Part shown: positions 7,430-16,605 of the stretch, one piece after another | Position numbering within the stretch: the stretch's first letter is position 1 | Layout: every line of letters starts with the position of its first letter | NCBI GenBank assembly: GCA_045531335.1 | Contig: JAZSDU010000046.1 | Location: forward strand, 1 to 31,315 | DNA length: 31,315 nt | Direction: 5' to 3' | Source: CAG-452 sp045531335 | GTDB taxonomy: Bacteria > Bacillota > Clostridia > TANB77 > CAG-508 | Program-made: the position numbers and the translations under genes | The notes under the pieces: model-generated | The model's input: only the letters and a program-made list of their open reading frames with translations | Database searches by the model: none | Told to the model about the DNA's origin: nothing

Positions 7430-9481
7430 ATGAAAATAAACACAAAAGATTTATCATTAAATGAAGGAATAACAAAAGAATGGATTATAACAAATGGAAT
7501 AGGTGGATATAGTGCATCTTCTATATTTGGAATTAACACAAGAAAATATCATGGATTATTAGTTGCGCCACTTACTCCACCTGCAAGAAGACACTTAATA
7601 CTTTCTAAATTAGATGAATCAATAGAAATAGATGGGACAAGTTATAATTTATATTCTAATATGTGTAAAAACTATATTTCTGAAGGGTTTAAATATCAAA
7701 CTGAATTTGAAAAAGAATATATACCAATTTTTACATATAAAGTAAATAATATAACTGTTAAAAAGATGATTTGTATGGAATATGGAAAGAATACTGTATG
7801 TATTTTATACAAAATAGATAACCAAGGAAGAGATGCAAAATTTACTGTGACACCGGTTATGAATTTTAGAGATTTTCATACAATGACTACAAATCATGAA
7901 TTTACTTTAAAACAAAATATAAGACAAAATAAAATCAAATTAGAAATAGATGACAATTCAAACACACCTATTTACATGTATTCTTCAGATGGAAACTATA
8001 TAGAGCATTACAATGATACATTTAGAAATATGTATTACATAGAAGAAGAAAAAAGAGGATTTTTTCCAGAAGAAAACTTAGTAGTTCCAGGAAGTTATGA
8101 AATAACTATTTCTGCAAATTCACAAAAAGAAATTCAATATATTTGTTCATTAGAAGAAAATATAGAAGAAATAGATGTTAAAAAAGTTATAAACAAAGAG
8201 ATTATAAGAATAAATGAATTAATGTATAAAACAGAATTAATAGAAGAAAAACAAGATATAGAAAAATTATCAAAAGATGAAATAGAAAAAAGAAATCTAT
8301 TAAGAGATTTTTGTATTGCTACAGATAATTTTATAGTATACAGACCTTCATTTGCACTTCATACAATAATTGCAGGCTATCCATGGTTTTTGGACTGGGG
8401 AAGAGATGCTTTAATTTCATTTGAAGGGTTAATATTATGTACAAAAAGATTTGATATAGCTAGAGATATTTTCTTAACAGGAACTAGAGATATAAAATTT
8501 GGATTAGTTCCAAATGGATATTCAGGATATGATAACAGACCACTATACAATAGTGTGGATAGTTCACTTTTATTATTTGAAGCTATATATAAATACTTAC
8601 AATATACAGGTGATTATAAATTTATAGAAGACAATATCTATGATAAATTAGTTATAATAATAGATAATTATAGTAAAAAGATAGATATAGATGATAACAA
8701 CATATTCCTAGATGAAGATGGATTGATTTCATCAGGAACAGAAAATACTCAAAACACATGGATGGATGCAAAATATGGTAACCACTGTTTTACTCCAAGA
8801 AATGGTAAAACAGTTGAAGTAAATGCTATGTGGTATAACAGCTTAAAAATAATGCAAGAATTAAGCAATAAATTTGGAAAAAGAAAACAAGCAAAGCAAT
8901 ATGAAGAATTAGCAGAAAAATGCCAAAAGTCATTTGTAGAAAAATTCTATAACAAAAAGAAAAAATGCTTATTTGATGTATTGGGAGATACAAAAACAAG
9001 ACCGAACCAATTATTTGCAACAGCACTTAGTCATCCAATATTAGATCCAAATAGTGAAATTGCAGAAGAAATGTTTGAAACAGTAACTAAAAAATTACTT
9101 ACTAAATATGGACTAAAAACACTTGCAAAAGGTGAAAAAGGATACATTGATTTATACGAAGGAGATGGCTTTAAAAGAGATTCAAGTTATCATCAAGGAA
9201 TAACATGGCCATGGCTTTTAGGACTATATTTTGATACAATTAATAACAAAATAAAATTTGAAAAAGATAGAACAAAGAAAAAAGAATTACAAAAATTAAG
9301 AAAAGAATTTATACAAAACACAAGAAAAACATTTACAAAAGAATTATATGAAAGAGGTACAATAGGAAGCATTTCAGAAATATATGATTCAAAAGCGCCG
9401 AACCTTCCAAAAGGAACCATGGCACAGGCTTGGAGCGTAGCAGAAATATTCAGAATAATAAAAGACTATTTTATAGAATAA
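7430..9481 (+). CDS. Glycogen debranching enzyme (amylo-alpha-1,6-glucosidase type)
   Basis: A 683-residue cytoplasmic enzyme that removes alpha-1,6 branches from glycogen or maltodextrin. The N-terminal domain has NGIGGYSASSIFGINTRKYH, the usual opening of GDE_N proteins. The C-terminal (alpha/alpha)6 domain has the hallmark WFLDWGRDALISFEGL near residue 315, PNGYSGYDNRPLYNSVDSS, TWMDAKYG and SSYHQGITWPWLLGLY. The length fits bacterial debranching enzymes. TTGGAGGAACACAA provides a good ribosome site. It stands alone between repeat-filled gaps, so its relation to murB-yvcK upstream is open. Confidence 0.93.
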   Translation: MKINTKDLSLNEGITKEWIITNGIGGYSASSIFGINTRKYHGLLVAPLTPPARRHLILSKLDESIEIDGTSYNLYSNMCKNYISEGFKYQTEFEKEYIPIFTYKVNNITVKKMICMEYGKNTVCILYKIDNQGRDAKFTVTPVMNFRDFHTMTTNHEFTLKQNIRQNKIKLEIDDNSNTPIYMYSSDGNYIEHYNDTFRNMYYIEEEKRGFFPEENLVVPGSYEITISANSQKEIQYICSLEENIEEIDVKKVINKEIIRINELMYKTELIEEKQDIEKLSKDEIEKRNLLRDFCIATDNFIVYRPSFALHTIIAGYPWFLDWGRDALISFEGLILCTKRFDIARDIFLTGTRDIKFGLVPNGYSGYDNRPLYNSVDSSLLLFEAIYKYLQYTGDYKFIEDNIYDKLVIIIDNYSKKIDIDDNNIFLDEDGLISSGTENTQNTWMDAKYGNHCFTPRNGKTVEVNAMWYNSLKIMQELSNKFGKRKQAKQYEELAEKCQKSFVEKFYNKKKKCLFDVLGDTKTRPNQLFATALSHPILDPNSEIAEEMFETVTKKLLTKYGLKTLAKGEKGYIDLYEGDGFKRDSSYHQGITWPWLLGLYFDTINNKIKFEKDRTKKKELQKLRKEFIQNTRKTFTKELYERGTIGSISEIYDSKAPNLPKGTMAQAWSVAEIFRIIKDYFIE

Positions 9482-9525
9482 AGAGTAGAGGATTAAGAAT
9501 ACTGACAACACCAGAGGTTCAAGAA

Positions 9526-9579
9526 TGGGGATGTATCTTATCCTTAAAGAAAGGCGAAGGGGAAAGATACGTCCCCTTA
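9526..9579. repeat. Palindromic repeat, family 2 variant (GGGGATGTATCTT type)
   Basis: TGGGGATGTATCTT pairs with AAGATACGTCCCC across a loop rich in AAAGG. It ends about ten bases before the ruvC start, so it could affect translation or end transcription from the debranching gene. Confidence 0.65.
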
Positions 9580-9590
9580 CAGGTGAGGTA

Positions 9591-10076
9591 ATGAGAATAT
9601 TAGGAATTGACCCAGGATTTGCAATAACGGGATACAGCATAATAGATTATCAAGGGAATAAATTTAAGTTAATAGATTCAGGAGCTGTAACAACAAAAGC
9701 AGGAACATCATTTCCGCTAAGACTTACAAAAATATATGATGATTTGGAAATGTTAATAGACAAATATAAACCAGATGCAATATCTGTAGAAGAATTATTT
9801 TTTAATAACAATGCAAAAACTGCAATAAATGTTGCACAGGCAAGAGGAGTAGTTTTAATAGTAGGATGCAAAAATAATATACCAACATTTGAATACACAC
9901 CACTTCAAATAAAACAAGCAGTAACAGGGTATGGAAGAGCAGACAAAATGCAAGTACAAAGAATGGTAAAAACAATATTAAATGTAGAAAAATTACCAAA
10001 ACTAGATGATACAACAGACAGCATGGCGGCAGCAATATGTCATGCACATTCGTGTAGATTCTCAGAGAAATTGTAA
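9591..10076 (+). CDS. ruvC: Holliday junction resolvase RuvC
   Basis: A 161-residue endonuclease that cuts Holliday junctions together with RuvAB. It begins MRILGIDPGFAITGY with the first catalytic Asp, followed by SVEELFFNNNAKTA (Glu), the TPLQIKQAVTGYGRADK segment and the final acidic pair in LDDTTDSMAAAICHAH. I chose ATG at 9591, preceded by AGGTGAGG. The longer frame from 9525 only adds codons from the upstream palindrome. No ruvA or ruvB is nearby. Confidence 0.95.
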   Translation: MRILGIDPGFAITGYSIIDYQGNKFKLIDSGAVTTKAGTSFPLRLTKIYDDLEMLIDKYKPDAISVEELFFNNNAKTAINVAQARGVVLIVGCKNNIPTFEYTPLQIKQAVTGYGRADKMQVQRMVKTILNVEKLPKLDDTTDSMAAAICHAHSCRFSEKL

Positions 10077-10083
10077 ACGATTC

Positions 10084-10132
10084 TAGGGACTGTCCCTCTT
10101 TTGTCCACTTGTGTACAAAAGGGGACTGTCCT
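10084..10132. repeat. Palindromic repeat, family 2 (GGGGACTGTCC type)
   Basis: TAGGGACTGTCCCT, then CTTTTGTCCACTTGTGTAC, then AAAAGGGGACTGTCC. The inner TTTTGT.CAC/GTGTACAAAA arms pair and the outer GGGACTGTCCC ends are each self-complementary. It follows ruvC by 7 bp. Confidence 0.7.
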
Positions 10133-10160
10133 GGATCGTAAAAAAATATATTGCAAATGT

Positions 10161-10232
10161 TGTAGGGGCGGAACCCCGTGTCCGCCCGAAGAAAACGTGA
10201 ATTTCGGGTCGACAGGGTCGTCGACCCCTACA
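10161..10232. repeat. Paired inverted REP-like element, family 1
   Basis: TGTAGGGGCGGAACCCC...TCCGCCCG and CGGGTCGAC...GTCGACCCCTACA are two hairpins with inverted outer ends. It is preceded by TATTGCAAATGT. It ends 27 bp before holA. Confidence 0.75.
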
Positions 10233-10259
10233 TATAATTATAAACATGGAGATATTAAT

Positions 10260-11276
10260 ATGACACCAGATAATTTAGAAAAAGAATTAAAACAAGGGAA
10301 ATTAAATAGCATATATTTATTTTATGGTGAAGAGCTATTTTTATTAGAAAATGCAGTTAAGAAAATTAAGAAGCTATTCGGAGAACTGATTTTAGGAATA
10401 AACTACATACAAATTAATGAAACAAATATTGACAACCTAATATCAGATATAGAAACTCCAGCTTTTGGCTTTAATAAGAAACTAATTGTTATAAAAAATG
10501 CAGGACTATTTAAAAAAGGAACAAAAAAGAATCCAGAAGCAAATAGTGAAAGACAAAAAAAGATAGCTAAATACATAGAAGAAAATATAAATTTGATAAA
10601 TGATTCAGCTATATTATTATTCATTGAAGAATCAGTTTCAAAAGTTGAACTACAAAAAGTTATAGAAGAAAATGGAGTAGTTTGTAATTTTGAAAGATTA
10701 AAGCCATTAGATATAAAGAAAAGACTAAAGGTAATATGCAATGCTTATGAAGTAAATGTCAGTGAGCAGAATTTAGATCTATTAATTGGAACATCTGGAA
10801 CTAACATGCAGTCTTTAATAAATGAAATAAGAAAACTTATTGAATATGCAGGAAAAGGTGGGACAATAACAAAAGAATCCGTAGAAAAATTAGCTACTAA
10901 AGAATTTGATGCTATAATATTTGATTTAACAGATAATTTAGGTAAAAAAGATATTAAAGAAGCAATGAGAATATTAAAAGAACTTATATACAACAAAGAA
11001 CCAGTACAAAAAATATTAATAACACTATATAATCATTTCAAAAAGATATATTTAACAAAACTATGTACTGAAGAAAATAGAGATGCAATATCTGTACTAA
11101 ACTTAAAACCAAATCAAACATTTTTAGTATCAAAATACAAAAGACAAGCAGGATATTTTAAAACACAAGAACTAAGAAAAATATTAGGAGAACTAATAGA
11201 ATTAGATAACAAGTATAAATTAGGAAAGATAGATATAAACATAGGACTAGAAGCAATACTATGTGCCTATATTTAA
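10260..11276 (+). CDS. holA: DNA polymerase III delta subunit
   Basis: A 338-residue clamp-loader subunit that opens the sliding clamp. The N-terminal region has the LNSIYLFYGEELFLLENAVK opening, followed by TPAFGFNKKLIVIKNAGLF and LLFIEESVSK. The C-terminal half has the LLIGTSGTNMQSLINEIRKL and DNLGKKDIKEAMRILKEL helices and the YKRQAGYFKTQELRKIL segment. The ATG at 10260 is set by GGAGATATTAAT. An upstream in-frame extension from 10101 runs through the repeats and is not family-like. In Firmicutes holA often lies near competence genes and rpsT, which are absent here. Confidence 0.93.
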   Translation: MTPDNLEKELKQGKLNSIYLFYGEELFLLENAVKKIKKLFGELILGINYIQINETNIDNLISDIETPAFGFNKKLIVIKNAGLFKKGTKKNPEANSERQKKIAKYIEENINLINDSAILLFIEESVSKVELQKVIEENGVVCNFERLKPLDIKKRLKVICNAYEVNVSEQNLDLLIGTSGTNMQSLINEIRKLIEYAGKGGTITKESVEKLATKEFDAIIFDLTDNLGKKDIKEAMRILKELIYNKEPVQKILITLYNHFKKIYLTKLCTEENRDAISVLNLKPNQTFLVSKYKRQAGYFKTQELRKILGELIELDNKYKLGKIDINIGLEAILCAYI

Positions 11277-11293
11277 TAAAAGGATGTGGAATA

Positions 11294-11479
11294 ATGAAGT
11301 TTTTATTTATATTAGGAATAATTTTAGCAATGTGTGGAGTAATATTGATATTTGATGCAAGACTAATAACTAAGAAAATGTTTGGATTTGGAGACCAAAA
11401 TGATGCAGCATTAGGATTAAAACTAATAGGATTTTTATTCAGCATAATAGGAATGATATTAGTTTATTGTAATAAATAA
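11294..11479 (+). CDS. Small two-helix membrane protein
   Basis: A 61-residue protein with transmembrane segments at about residues 3-22 and 42-58 joined by a basic loop RLITKKMFGFGDQNDA. ATG at 11294 follows AAGGATGTGG. It is 17 bp from holA, so it is likely co-transcribed. Similar tiny proteins occur in Clostridia but I know no function. Confidence 0.7.
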   Translation: MKFLFILGIILAMCGVILIFDARLITKKMFGFGDQNDAALGLKLIGFLFSIIGMILVYCNK

Positions 11480-11520
11480 AAACAAAAATATGAGTTTTAT
11501 AAACTCATATTTTTGTTTTT
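11479..11520. terminator. Bidirectional intrinsic terminator
   Basis: AAACAAAAATATGAGTTT pairs with AAACTCATATTTTTGTTT around a short loop, with A and T runs on both sides. It serves the convergent holA unit and the transglutaminase gene. Confidence 0.85.
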
Positions 11521-11527
11521 GTAAATA

Positions 11528-12844
11528 TTAATAATTTGAATTGCTTAATGATGGATAAGAATAATCTAAAGTTCTATTCTTAAAAGTATTTTTTCCTTTT
11601 AAGAAGTATGTATATCTTAAATTACCACCAGTAGGGTCGTCCCAACAAACATCAACACCATACCATTTATTATTTATCATAACTTGGTTCCAACCATGAG
11701 CTCCTTCATTTGTTACATAGCCTGTAACATATATACAGTCAATATCTAATTGGTTTAACAAGTATTTATACATAAGAGCATAAGTCATACATTGTCCTTT
11801 TCCTGTTAAGAAACCATCCAAACTTAATGATACATTTGTTTTATATGTTAAAATTTTTGCAATTTCATCATGTAAGTATTTTAATTTCTCATAATCAGAT
11901 TTATTTTTAACAGCTTTTGTTAATTTATCTACAATTTCATCAATTTCTGCTAAGTTTTGTTTCAATGAAGAATTTTTACTAGTAAAATTTAATCTAGTTA
12001 CATTTTTAGTAGTTACATTATAAGAAAGACTATATTTATTTTGTGATAATATATAATAAAAATCCGGATGATCAAGTTGTAATGCATGCATAGACTTAAA
12101 GAATTGATCTGTTGTAACTCCATTTAATGTGTTACTTAATGGTTCTAAATTTATTTGTGTTGCATTAATTAAATCAGATTTTTTTGAATACATATATCTA
12201 TATAATTTTTTCTCTTTATCACTTAAATTGTTATAATGAAATTTATAACCTGGTCCTGCTTCAGAAGGTATTGTAATAGAAGAGATAGAAGGAGTAGTAA
12301 TATTAGTTTTAGTATCTGATTCGTTTTTTGAGAATAAATTTAGTAATGATTTCAAAAAAGATAATCTTTTACGTGTTCTCTCTCTTAAATTAGAAATGTT
12401 ACTAGTACTATTGTTTTGATTATTGTTTTCAATTGGTTTTGTATTAGTTGTGTTTGTACTATTTATATTAGAGTTATTTGTGCTTGTATTAGTTGAGCTT
12501 GTAGAAGTATTAGCAGAAGATACTTTTGAGAAATATTTAGAAGCAGTACTTCCATAATATATATATTCATTTTCTCCTATTTTTAAAACATTTCCACTTT
12601 TAAATTCTACAGTTATTGTTTTGTTTTTATTCAAATATTTTTTTACATTAGAAGAATCTAATGTTCTAGCACTATATTCAGTTTTGTATACGGCCCATGA
12701 TGTACCAGTAAATTTAAGGGTATCACCAACCTTAATATTATCTGTATATGCTGCAAGAATTTGTGAAGAACATCCAATTAAAACTATTATAACAAGCATT
12801 AAAGATAATGCTTTCTTTGTAATTCTAGAAAATAATGATTTCAT
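11528..12844 (-). CDS. Transglutaminase-like (cysteine protease fold) lipoprotein
   Basis: A 438-residue exported protein. The N-terminus MKSLFSRITKKA, a hydrophobic stretch and the lipobox VLIGC (Cys near residue 25) indicate a lipoprotein. A Ser/Thr/Asn-rich linker (about 110-150) leads to a C-terminal domain with the Cys-His-Asp triad: GKGQCMTYALMYKYL, EGAHGWNQVMINNKW and YGVDVCWDDPTGG. Such domains act as transglutaminases or proteases at the cell surface; the substrate is unknown. ATG at 12844 is set by AAAGGAGGAG; an upstream in-frame start would include the ribosome site. It is monocistronic. Confidence 0.85.
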   Translation of the reverse strand: MKSLFSRITKKALSLMLVIIVLIGCSSQILAAYTDNIKVGDTLKFTGTSWAVYKTEYSARTLDSSNVKKYLNKNKTITVEFKSGNVLKIGENEYIYYGSTASKYFSKVSSANTSTSSTNTSTNNSNINSTNTTNTKPIENNNQNNSTSNISNLRERTRKRLSFLKSLLNLFSKNESDTKTNITTPSISSITIPSEAGPGYKFHYNNLSDKEKKLYRYMYSKKSDLINATQINLEPLSNTLNGVTTDQFFKSMHALQLDHPDFYYILSQNKYSLSYNVTTKNVTRLNFTSKNSSLKQNLAEIDEIVDKLTKAVKNKSDYEKLKYLHDEIAKILTYKTNVSLSLDGFLTGKGQCMTYALMYKYLLNQLDIDCIYVTGYVTNEGAHGWNQVMINNKWYGVDVCWDDPTGGNLRYTYFLKGKNTFKNRTLDYSYPSLSNSNY

Positions 12845-12880
12845 AAAACTCCTCCTTTGTGGCAAATCTTTCTACTATAT

Positions 12881-12909
12881 ATTATACCACGTTATGTACA
12901 CTTATTCAA
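12881..12909 (-). promoter_or_regulatory. Promoter of the transglutaminase-like gene
   Basis: On the minus strand TTGAAT (12904-12909), 17 bp, TATAAT (12881-12886). Confidence 0.65.
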
Positions 12910-12957
12910 GAATATATGGACAAAAAGACCAAAAATAGTAATAACTGTAAAAAATAT

Positions 12958-12986
12958 TTGCTTTTTCAAAATAAATATGTTATTAT
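12958..12986 (+). promoter_or_regulatory. Promoter of the T-box/valS transcript
   Basis: TTGCTT (12958-12963), 17 bp, TATTAT (12981-12986). It predicts a transcript start near 12993, just before the T-box leader. Confidence 0.55.
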
Positions 12987-12992
12987 ATATTG

Positions 12993-13240
12993 CATATTGA
13001 AAAACTATGAAAAAGAGGAGTAAGATTTAAACTACCTTAAAAGAGAATAGAAGTCACCGGCTGAAAGCTTCTAAAGGAAAGAAAATCTGAAGGTAGCTTT
13101 GGAGTTGATTATTTGAAATAATAGTAGAATAATTCGTAAGTCTGCGTTAAAGATACAAGAGATGTATAAATTAAGAATTTATATAAATTAGGTGGTACCG
13201 CGTTTTAAAAATCGTCCTATGTATGTAGGACGATTTTTTT
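12993..13240 (+). promoter_or_regulatory. T-box leader (tRNA-sensing) of valS
   Basis: The conserved T-box TAGGTGGTACCGCG is at 13189-13202, followed by a terminator stem AAATCGTCCTA/TAGGACGATTT and a T run (13208-13240). A Stem I base can be drawn between AAACTACCTT (13029-13038) and AAGGTAGCTT (13090 on), enclosing CACCGGCTGAAAG. Uncharged tRNA binding would favour the antiterminator. With valS downstream, a GTA valine triplet at about 13093 is a candidate specifier, but its placement in the loop is not certain. Confidence 0.93.
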
Positions 13241-13317
13241 TGTAGGGGTCAGGTTCCAGCCCGACCCGCAAGAATGTACGTTTGTTTTACGGGCGAGGGT
13301 GGAACCTCGCCCCTACC
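13241..13317. repeat. Paired inverted REP-like element, family 1, between the T-box terminator and valS
   Basis: TGTAGGGGTC...GACCCG and CGGGCGAGGGTGG...CTCGCCCCTACC form opposed hairpins. It begins immediately after the T-box terminator T run. A related sequence with the same GGTTCCA/TGGAACC arms lies upstream of groEL (26659-26727) in the other orientation. Confidence 0.75.
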
Positions 13318-13346
13318 ACCACATAAAAAAGGAAGGGGATATGATT

Positions 13347-15989
13347 ATGTGCGAAAATTGCAAACATGAACTTGAGGGTAAATATGAGCCAAAGGGTTTT
13401 GAGGAACAAATTTATGAGAATTGGGAGAAAAATGGTTATTTTAAACCAAGTGGAGATAAGTCTAAAGAAGCTTATTGTATAATGATGCCACCTCCAAATG
13501 TAACTGGAAAATTACATATGGGACATGCTTTAGATGGGACACTTCAAGACATATTAATTAGATATAAAAGAATGCAAGGATTTAATACTTTGTGGCTTCC
13601 TGGAACAGATCATGCGGCTATTTCAACAGAGGTAAAAATAATTGAGAAATTAAAAGAAGAGGGAGTTAATAAAACTGATTTAGGTAGAGAAAAATTCCTT
13701 GAAAGAGCATGGGAATGGACACACGAATATGGTGGAACAATTGTAAATCAACAAAAGAAATTAGGATGCAGCGCTGACTGGTCAAGATCAAGATTTACAA
13801 TGGATGAAGGTCTATCAAAAGCAGTTTTAGAAGTTTTCAAAAAACTATATGATAAAGGCCTTATATATAAAGGTAAAAGAATGATAAACTGGTGCCCTTG
13901 TTGTAATACATCAATTTCAGATGCAGAGGTAGAATATGAAGAAGAACCTACACATTTATGGCATATTAAATATAAAGTTGTAGGTGAAGATAGATATTTA
14001 ACAGTTGCAACAACAAGACCTGGAACAATGCTTGGAGATACAGCAATTGCAGTTCACCCAGATGATGATAGATACAAAGATTTAGTAGGCAAGAAATGTA
14101 TACTTCCTATTATGAATAAAGAAATTCCAATTATAGCAGATGAATTTGTTGAAATGGAATTTGGTACAGGTTGTGTTAAAATTACACCAGCACATGATCC
14201 AAATGACTATCAAGCAGGACTTTCTCATAATTTAGAGATAATAGAAGTATTTGATGAAGACTTCAGAATGAATGATTTAGTTCCAGAATATAAAGGGCTA
14301 GATATGTATGAAGCAAGAGAAAAAATAGTTGCAAAACTTCAAGAATTAGGAAACCTAGTTAAAATAGAAGACTATAATCACAATGTTGGAAAACATGATA
14401 GATGTAAAGCTACAATAGAACCAAAAATTTCTGATCAATGGTTTGTTGCGATGAAGACTTTGGCAAAACCAGCAATTGAAGCAGTTAAAAAAGGTGATAC
14501 AAAATTTGTACCACAAAAATTTGAAAAAACGTATTTTAACTGGTTAGATAACATACAAGATTGGTGTATATCTCGTCAAATTTGGTGGGGACATCAAATA
14601 CCAGCATATTATTGTGATAAATGTGGATATATTAATGTTGATGTAGAAAAAGTAGAAAAATGTAGTAAATGTGGAAGCACAAATCTTACTCAAGATCCAG
14701 ATACATTAGATACATGGTTTAGCTCAGCATTATGGCCATTCTCAACACTTGGTTGGCCAGAAGACACAGATGATTTTAAAACATTCTATCCTACAAATAC
14801 ATTAGTTACAGGATATGATATTATATTCTTCTGGGTTGTAAGAATGATGTTTTCAGCTTTAGAGCAAACAGGAGAAGTTCCATTTAAAGATGTATTTATT
14901 CATGGTATTGTAAGAGATAGTCAAGGAAGAAAAATGTCTAAGTCTTTAGGAAATGGAATTGACCCATTAGAGATAATATCTGATTACTCTGCAGATGCTT
15001 TGAGATTCTCTTTAGTATCTGGTACATCTGCTGGAAATGATATGAGATTTATGCCAGAAAAATTAGAATCAGCATCAAACTTTGCAAACAAAGTATGGAA
15101 TGCAGCTAAATTTGTTCTTATGAACTTAACTGATTATGATCAAAACGATGAAGATATAAACTTAATGGTAGAAGATAAATGGATTTTATCAAAACTAAAT
15201 ACATTAATATCAGAAATTAAAGTAAATATGGATAATTATGATTTAGGTGTAGCACTAGATAAAATATATGGATTTATATGGAATGAATTCTGTGATTGGT
15301 ATATAGAAATTGTTAAACCAAGACTATACAACAAAGAGGGAGAAACTAGAAAAACAGCTCAATATGTTTTAAATAAAGTATTATCAGATTCATTAAAACT
15401 ATTACATCCATTTATGCCATTTGTTACTGAAAAGATTTACAAAGAATTATATAACAATGATGAAAGTATAATGATAGCTGAGTATCCTGAATACAAAGAA
15501 GAACTAGAATTTAAATCAGAAGAAATAGCTATAGAAGAATTAAAAGATATTATTACAGGAATAAGAAATGTAAGAGCAAAAATGAATGTACATCCATCTA
15601 AAAAATCTAAATTAATATTTGTAACAAAAGATTACGAAAAGATTATAAAAGAGTCTGAAGAATTCTTGAAAAAATTAGGATTTGGAGAAGAAGTAGCTGT
15701 GCAAGAAACAAAAGAAAATATTCCACAAAATGCAATAAATGTTGTTGCAAAAGGAATAGAAGTATTTATGCCGTTTGAAGATTTAGTTGATATCAAAGAA
15801 GAAATAGAAAGACTAGAAAAAGAAAAGGCAAAAGTTTTAGTAGAAAAAGAAAAAACAGACAAAATGCTTTCAAATCCAGGATTTGTTGCAAAAGCTCCTG
15901 CTCAAAAAGTTGAGGAAGAAAAAGAAAAACAAGCAAAATTCAATGAAATAATTGCATCAATAGAAGAAAGAATAAACAATTTAAAATAA
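13347..15989 (+). CDS. valS: Valyl-tRNA synthetase
   Basis: A class I synthetase of about 880 residues that charges tRNA-Val. The HIGH-type motif is PPPNVTGKLHMGHALDG near residue 50, and KMSKSLGNGIDPLE lies near 529. The editing domain has TTRPGTMLGDTAIAVHP, and a zinc-like set CDKCG...CSKCG is inserted before DTWFSSALWPFSTLGWP. The C-terminal coiled-coil arm starts around residue 810. GGAAGGGG lies upstream of ATG codons at 13341 and 13347; I favour 13347 on spacing, but the other adds only two residues. A longer frame from 13299 reads repeat sequence. It is controlled by the T-box upstream. Confidence 0.96.
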   Translation: MCENCKHELEGKYEPKGFEEQIYENWEKNGYFKPSGDKSKEAYCIMMPPPNVTGKLHMGHALDGTLQDILIRYKRMQGFNTLWLPGTDHAAISTEVKIIEKLKEEGVNKTDLGREKFLERAWEWTHEYGGTIVNQQKKLGCSADWSRSRFTMDEGLSKAVLEVFKKLYDKGLIYKGKRMINWCPCCNTSISDAEVEYEEEPTHLWHIKYKVVGEDRYLTVATTRPGTMLGDTAIAVHPDDDRYKDLVGKKCILPIMNKEIPIIADEFVEMEFGTGCVKITPAHDPNDYQAGLSHNLEIIEVFDEDFRMNDLVPEYKGLDMYEAREKIVAKLQELGNLVKIEDYNHNVGKHDRCKATIEPKISDQWFVAMKTLAKPAIEAVKKGDTKFVPQKFEKTYFNWLDNIQDWCISRQIWWGHQIPAYYCDKCGYINVDVEKVEKCSKCGSTNLTQDPDTLDTWFSSALWPFSTLGWPEDTDDFKTFYPTNTLVTGYDIIFFWVVRMMFSALEQTGEVPFKDVFIHGIVRDSQGRKMSKSLGNGIDPLEIISDYSADALRFSLVSGTSAGNDMRFMPEKLESASNFANKVWNAAKFVLMNLTDYDQNDEDINLMVEDKWILSKLNTLISEIKVNMDNYDLGVALDKIYGFIWNEFCDWYIEIVKPRLYNKEGETRKTAQYVLNKVLSDSLKLLHPFMPFVTEKIYKELYNNDESIMIAEYPEYKEELEFKSEEIAIEELKDIITGIRNVRAKMNVHPSKKSKLIFVTKDYEKIIKESEEFLKKLGFGEEVAVQETKENIPQNAINVVAKGIEVFMPFEDLVDIKEEIERLEKEKAKVLVEKEKTDKMLSNPGFVAKAPAQKVEEEKEKQAKFNEIIASIEERINNLK

Positions 15990-15992
15990 TTA

Positions 15993-16024
15993 AATTTAGG
16001 GGCGCATGAGTGCGCCCTAAATTT
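15993..16024. repeat. REP-like perfect palindrome, family 1
   Basis: AATTTAGGGGCGCA pairs with TGCGCCCTAAATT around a short tip. It follows the valS stop by 3 bp and probably also acts as a transcript-end hairpin. Confidence 0.7.
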
Positions 16025-16077
16025 GTGTAATAATTTATTGTTTGCCACATAGAATTAAAACATGAGGTGAATGTTTT

Positions 16078-16473
16078 ATGGTAAAATTAACTGAAAATCT
16101 AAGTGAAAGTGGAAACAATATAAAAAAAATTATAAAAGGAAGCATTGTTTCAATTATTATAACTTTAATTTCATTACTTATATTTGCAAGCCTTTTAACT
16201 TATACTAATGTATCTGAAAGCACAATTCCAACAGTAACTATAATAATAACAATAATTAGTATATTAATTGGAAGTAGCTTATGTATGTCTACTGTAAAGA
16301 AAAATGGAATAATAAACGGGGTAGCAATTGGACTTATATATATTGCATTTATTTATCTGTTATCAAGTGTAATAGAAGGAAATTTTGCATTAAACTTAAA
16401 ATCTATAATTATGATAATAGGGGCAGTACTTGCAGGAGGATTAGGTGGAATAATAGGAGTAAACAGAAAGTGA
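16078..16473 (+). CDS. TIGR04086/DUF3792 family membrane protein
   Basis: A 131-residue protein with four hydrophobic segments (about residues 20-42, 49-68, 76-94 and 105-126). It ends in a glycine-rich AVLAGGLGGIIGVNRK. The layout and the KGSIVSIIITLISLLIFASL opening fit the TIGR04086 family, conserved in spore-forming Clostridia and Bacilli, with no function known to me. ATG follows TGAGGTGAATGTTTT. A family 2 repeat begins directly at the stop. Confidence 0.75.
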   Translation: MVKLTENLSESGNNIKKIIKGSIVSIIITLISLLIFASLLTYTNVSESTIPTVTIIITIISILIGSSLCMSTVKKNGIINGVAIGLIYIAFIYLLSSVIEGNFALNLKSIIMIIGAVLAGGLGGIIGVNRK

Positions 16474-16515
16474 TTGGGGACAGTCCCCATGCGACATTTT
16501 GTCGCAAAAGGGACA
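16474..16515. repeat. Palindromic repeat, family 2
   Basis: TTGGGGACAGTCCCC is followed by a GCGAC/GTCGC hairpin and AAAAGGGAC. It shares the GGGGAC end with copies at 10084 and 25435. Confidence 0.65.
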
Positions 16516-16546
16516 TATTTGAATTGTAAATTTTGTACTTAAGTGG

Positions 16547-16573
16547 TTGATATTTTTATATGTTTAATATAAA
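16547..16573 (+). promoter_or_regulatory. Possible promoter of the HD-secD unit
   Basis: TTGATA (16547-16552) and TATAAA (16568-16573) at a short 15-bp spacing, 33 bp before the HD gene. Confidence 0.35.
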
Positions 16574-16605
16574 ATTAAATAAATTACAAAAGCGGAGGTG
16601 TTACA

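Noticed and set aside
9525..9590. N-terminal extension of ruvC
   Set aside because: The codons come from a palindromic repeat. RuvC normally begins MRILGIDPG, which has its own ATG and ribosome site at 9591.
10101..10259. N-terminal extension of holA
   Set aside because: It runs through two repeats and has no ribosome site, while the family start at 10260 does.
13299..13346. N-terminal extension of valS
   Set aside because: It begins inside the repeat pair and includes the ribosome site of the chosen start.
16281..16529. Second plus-strand ORF overlapping the DUF3792 protein
   Set aside because: An out-of-frame shadow with Asn/Arg-rich composition that runs into a repeat.
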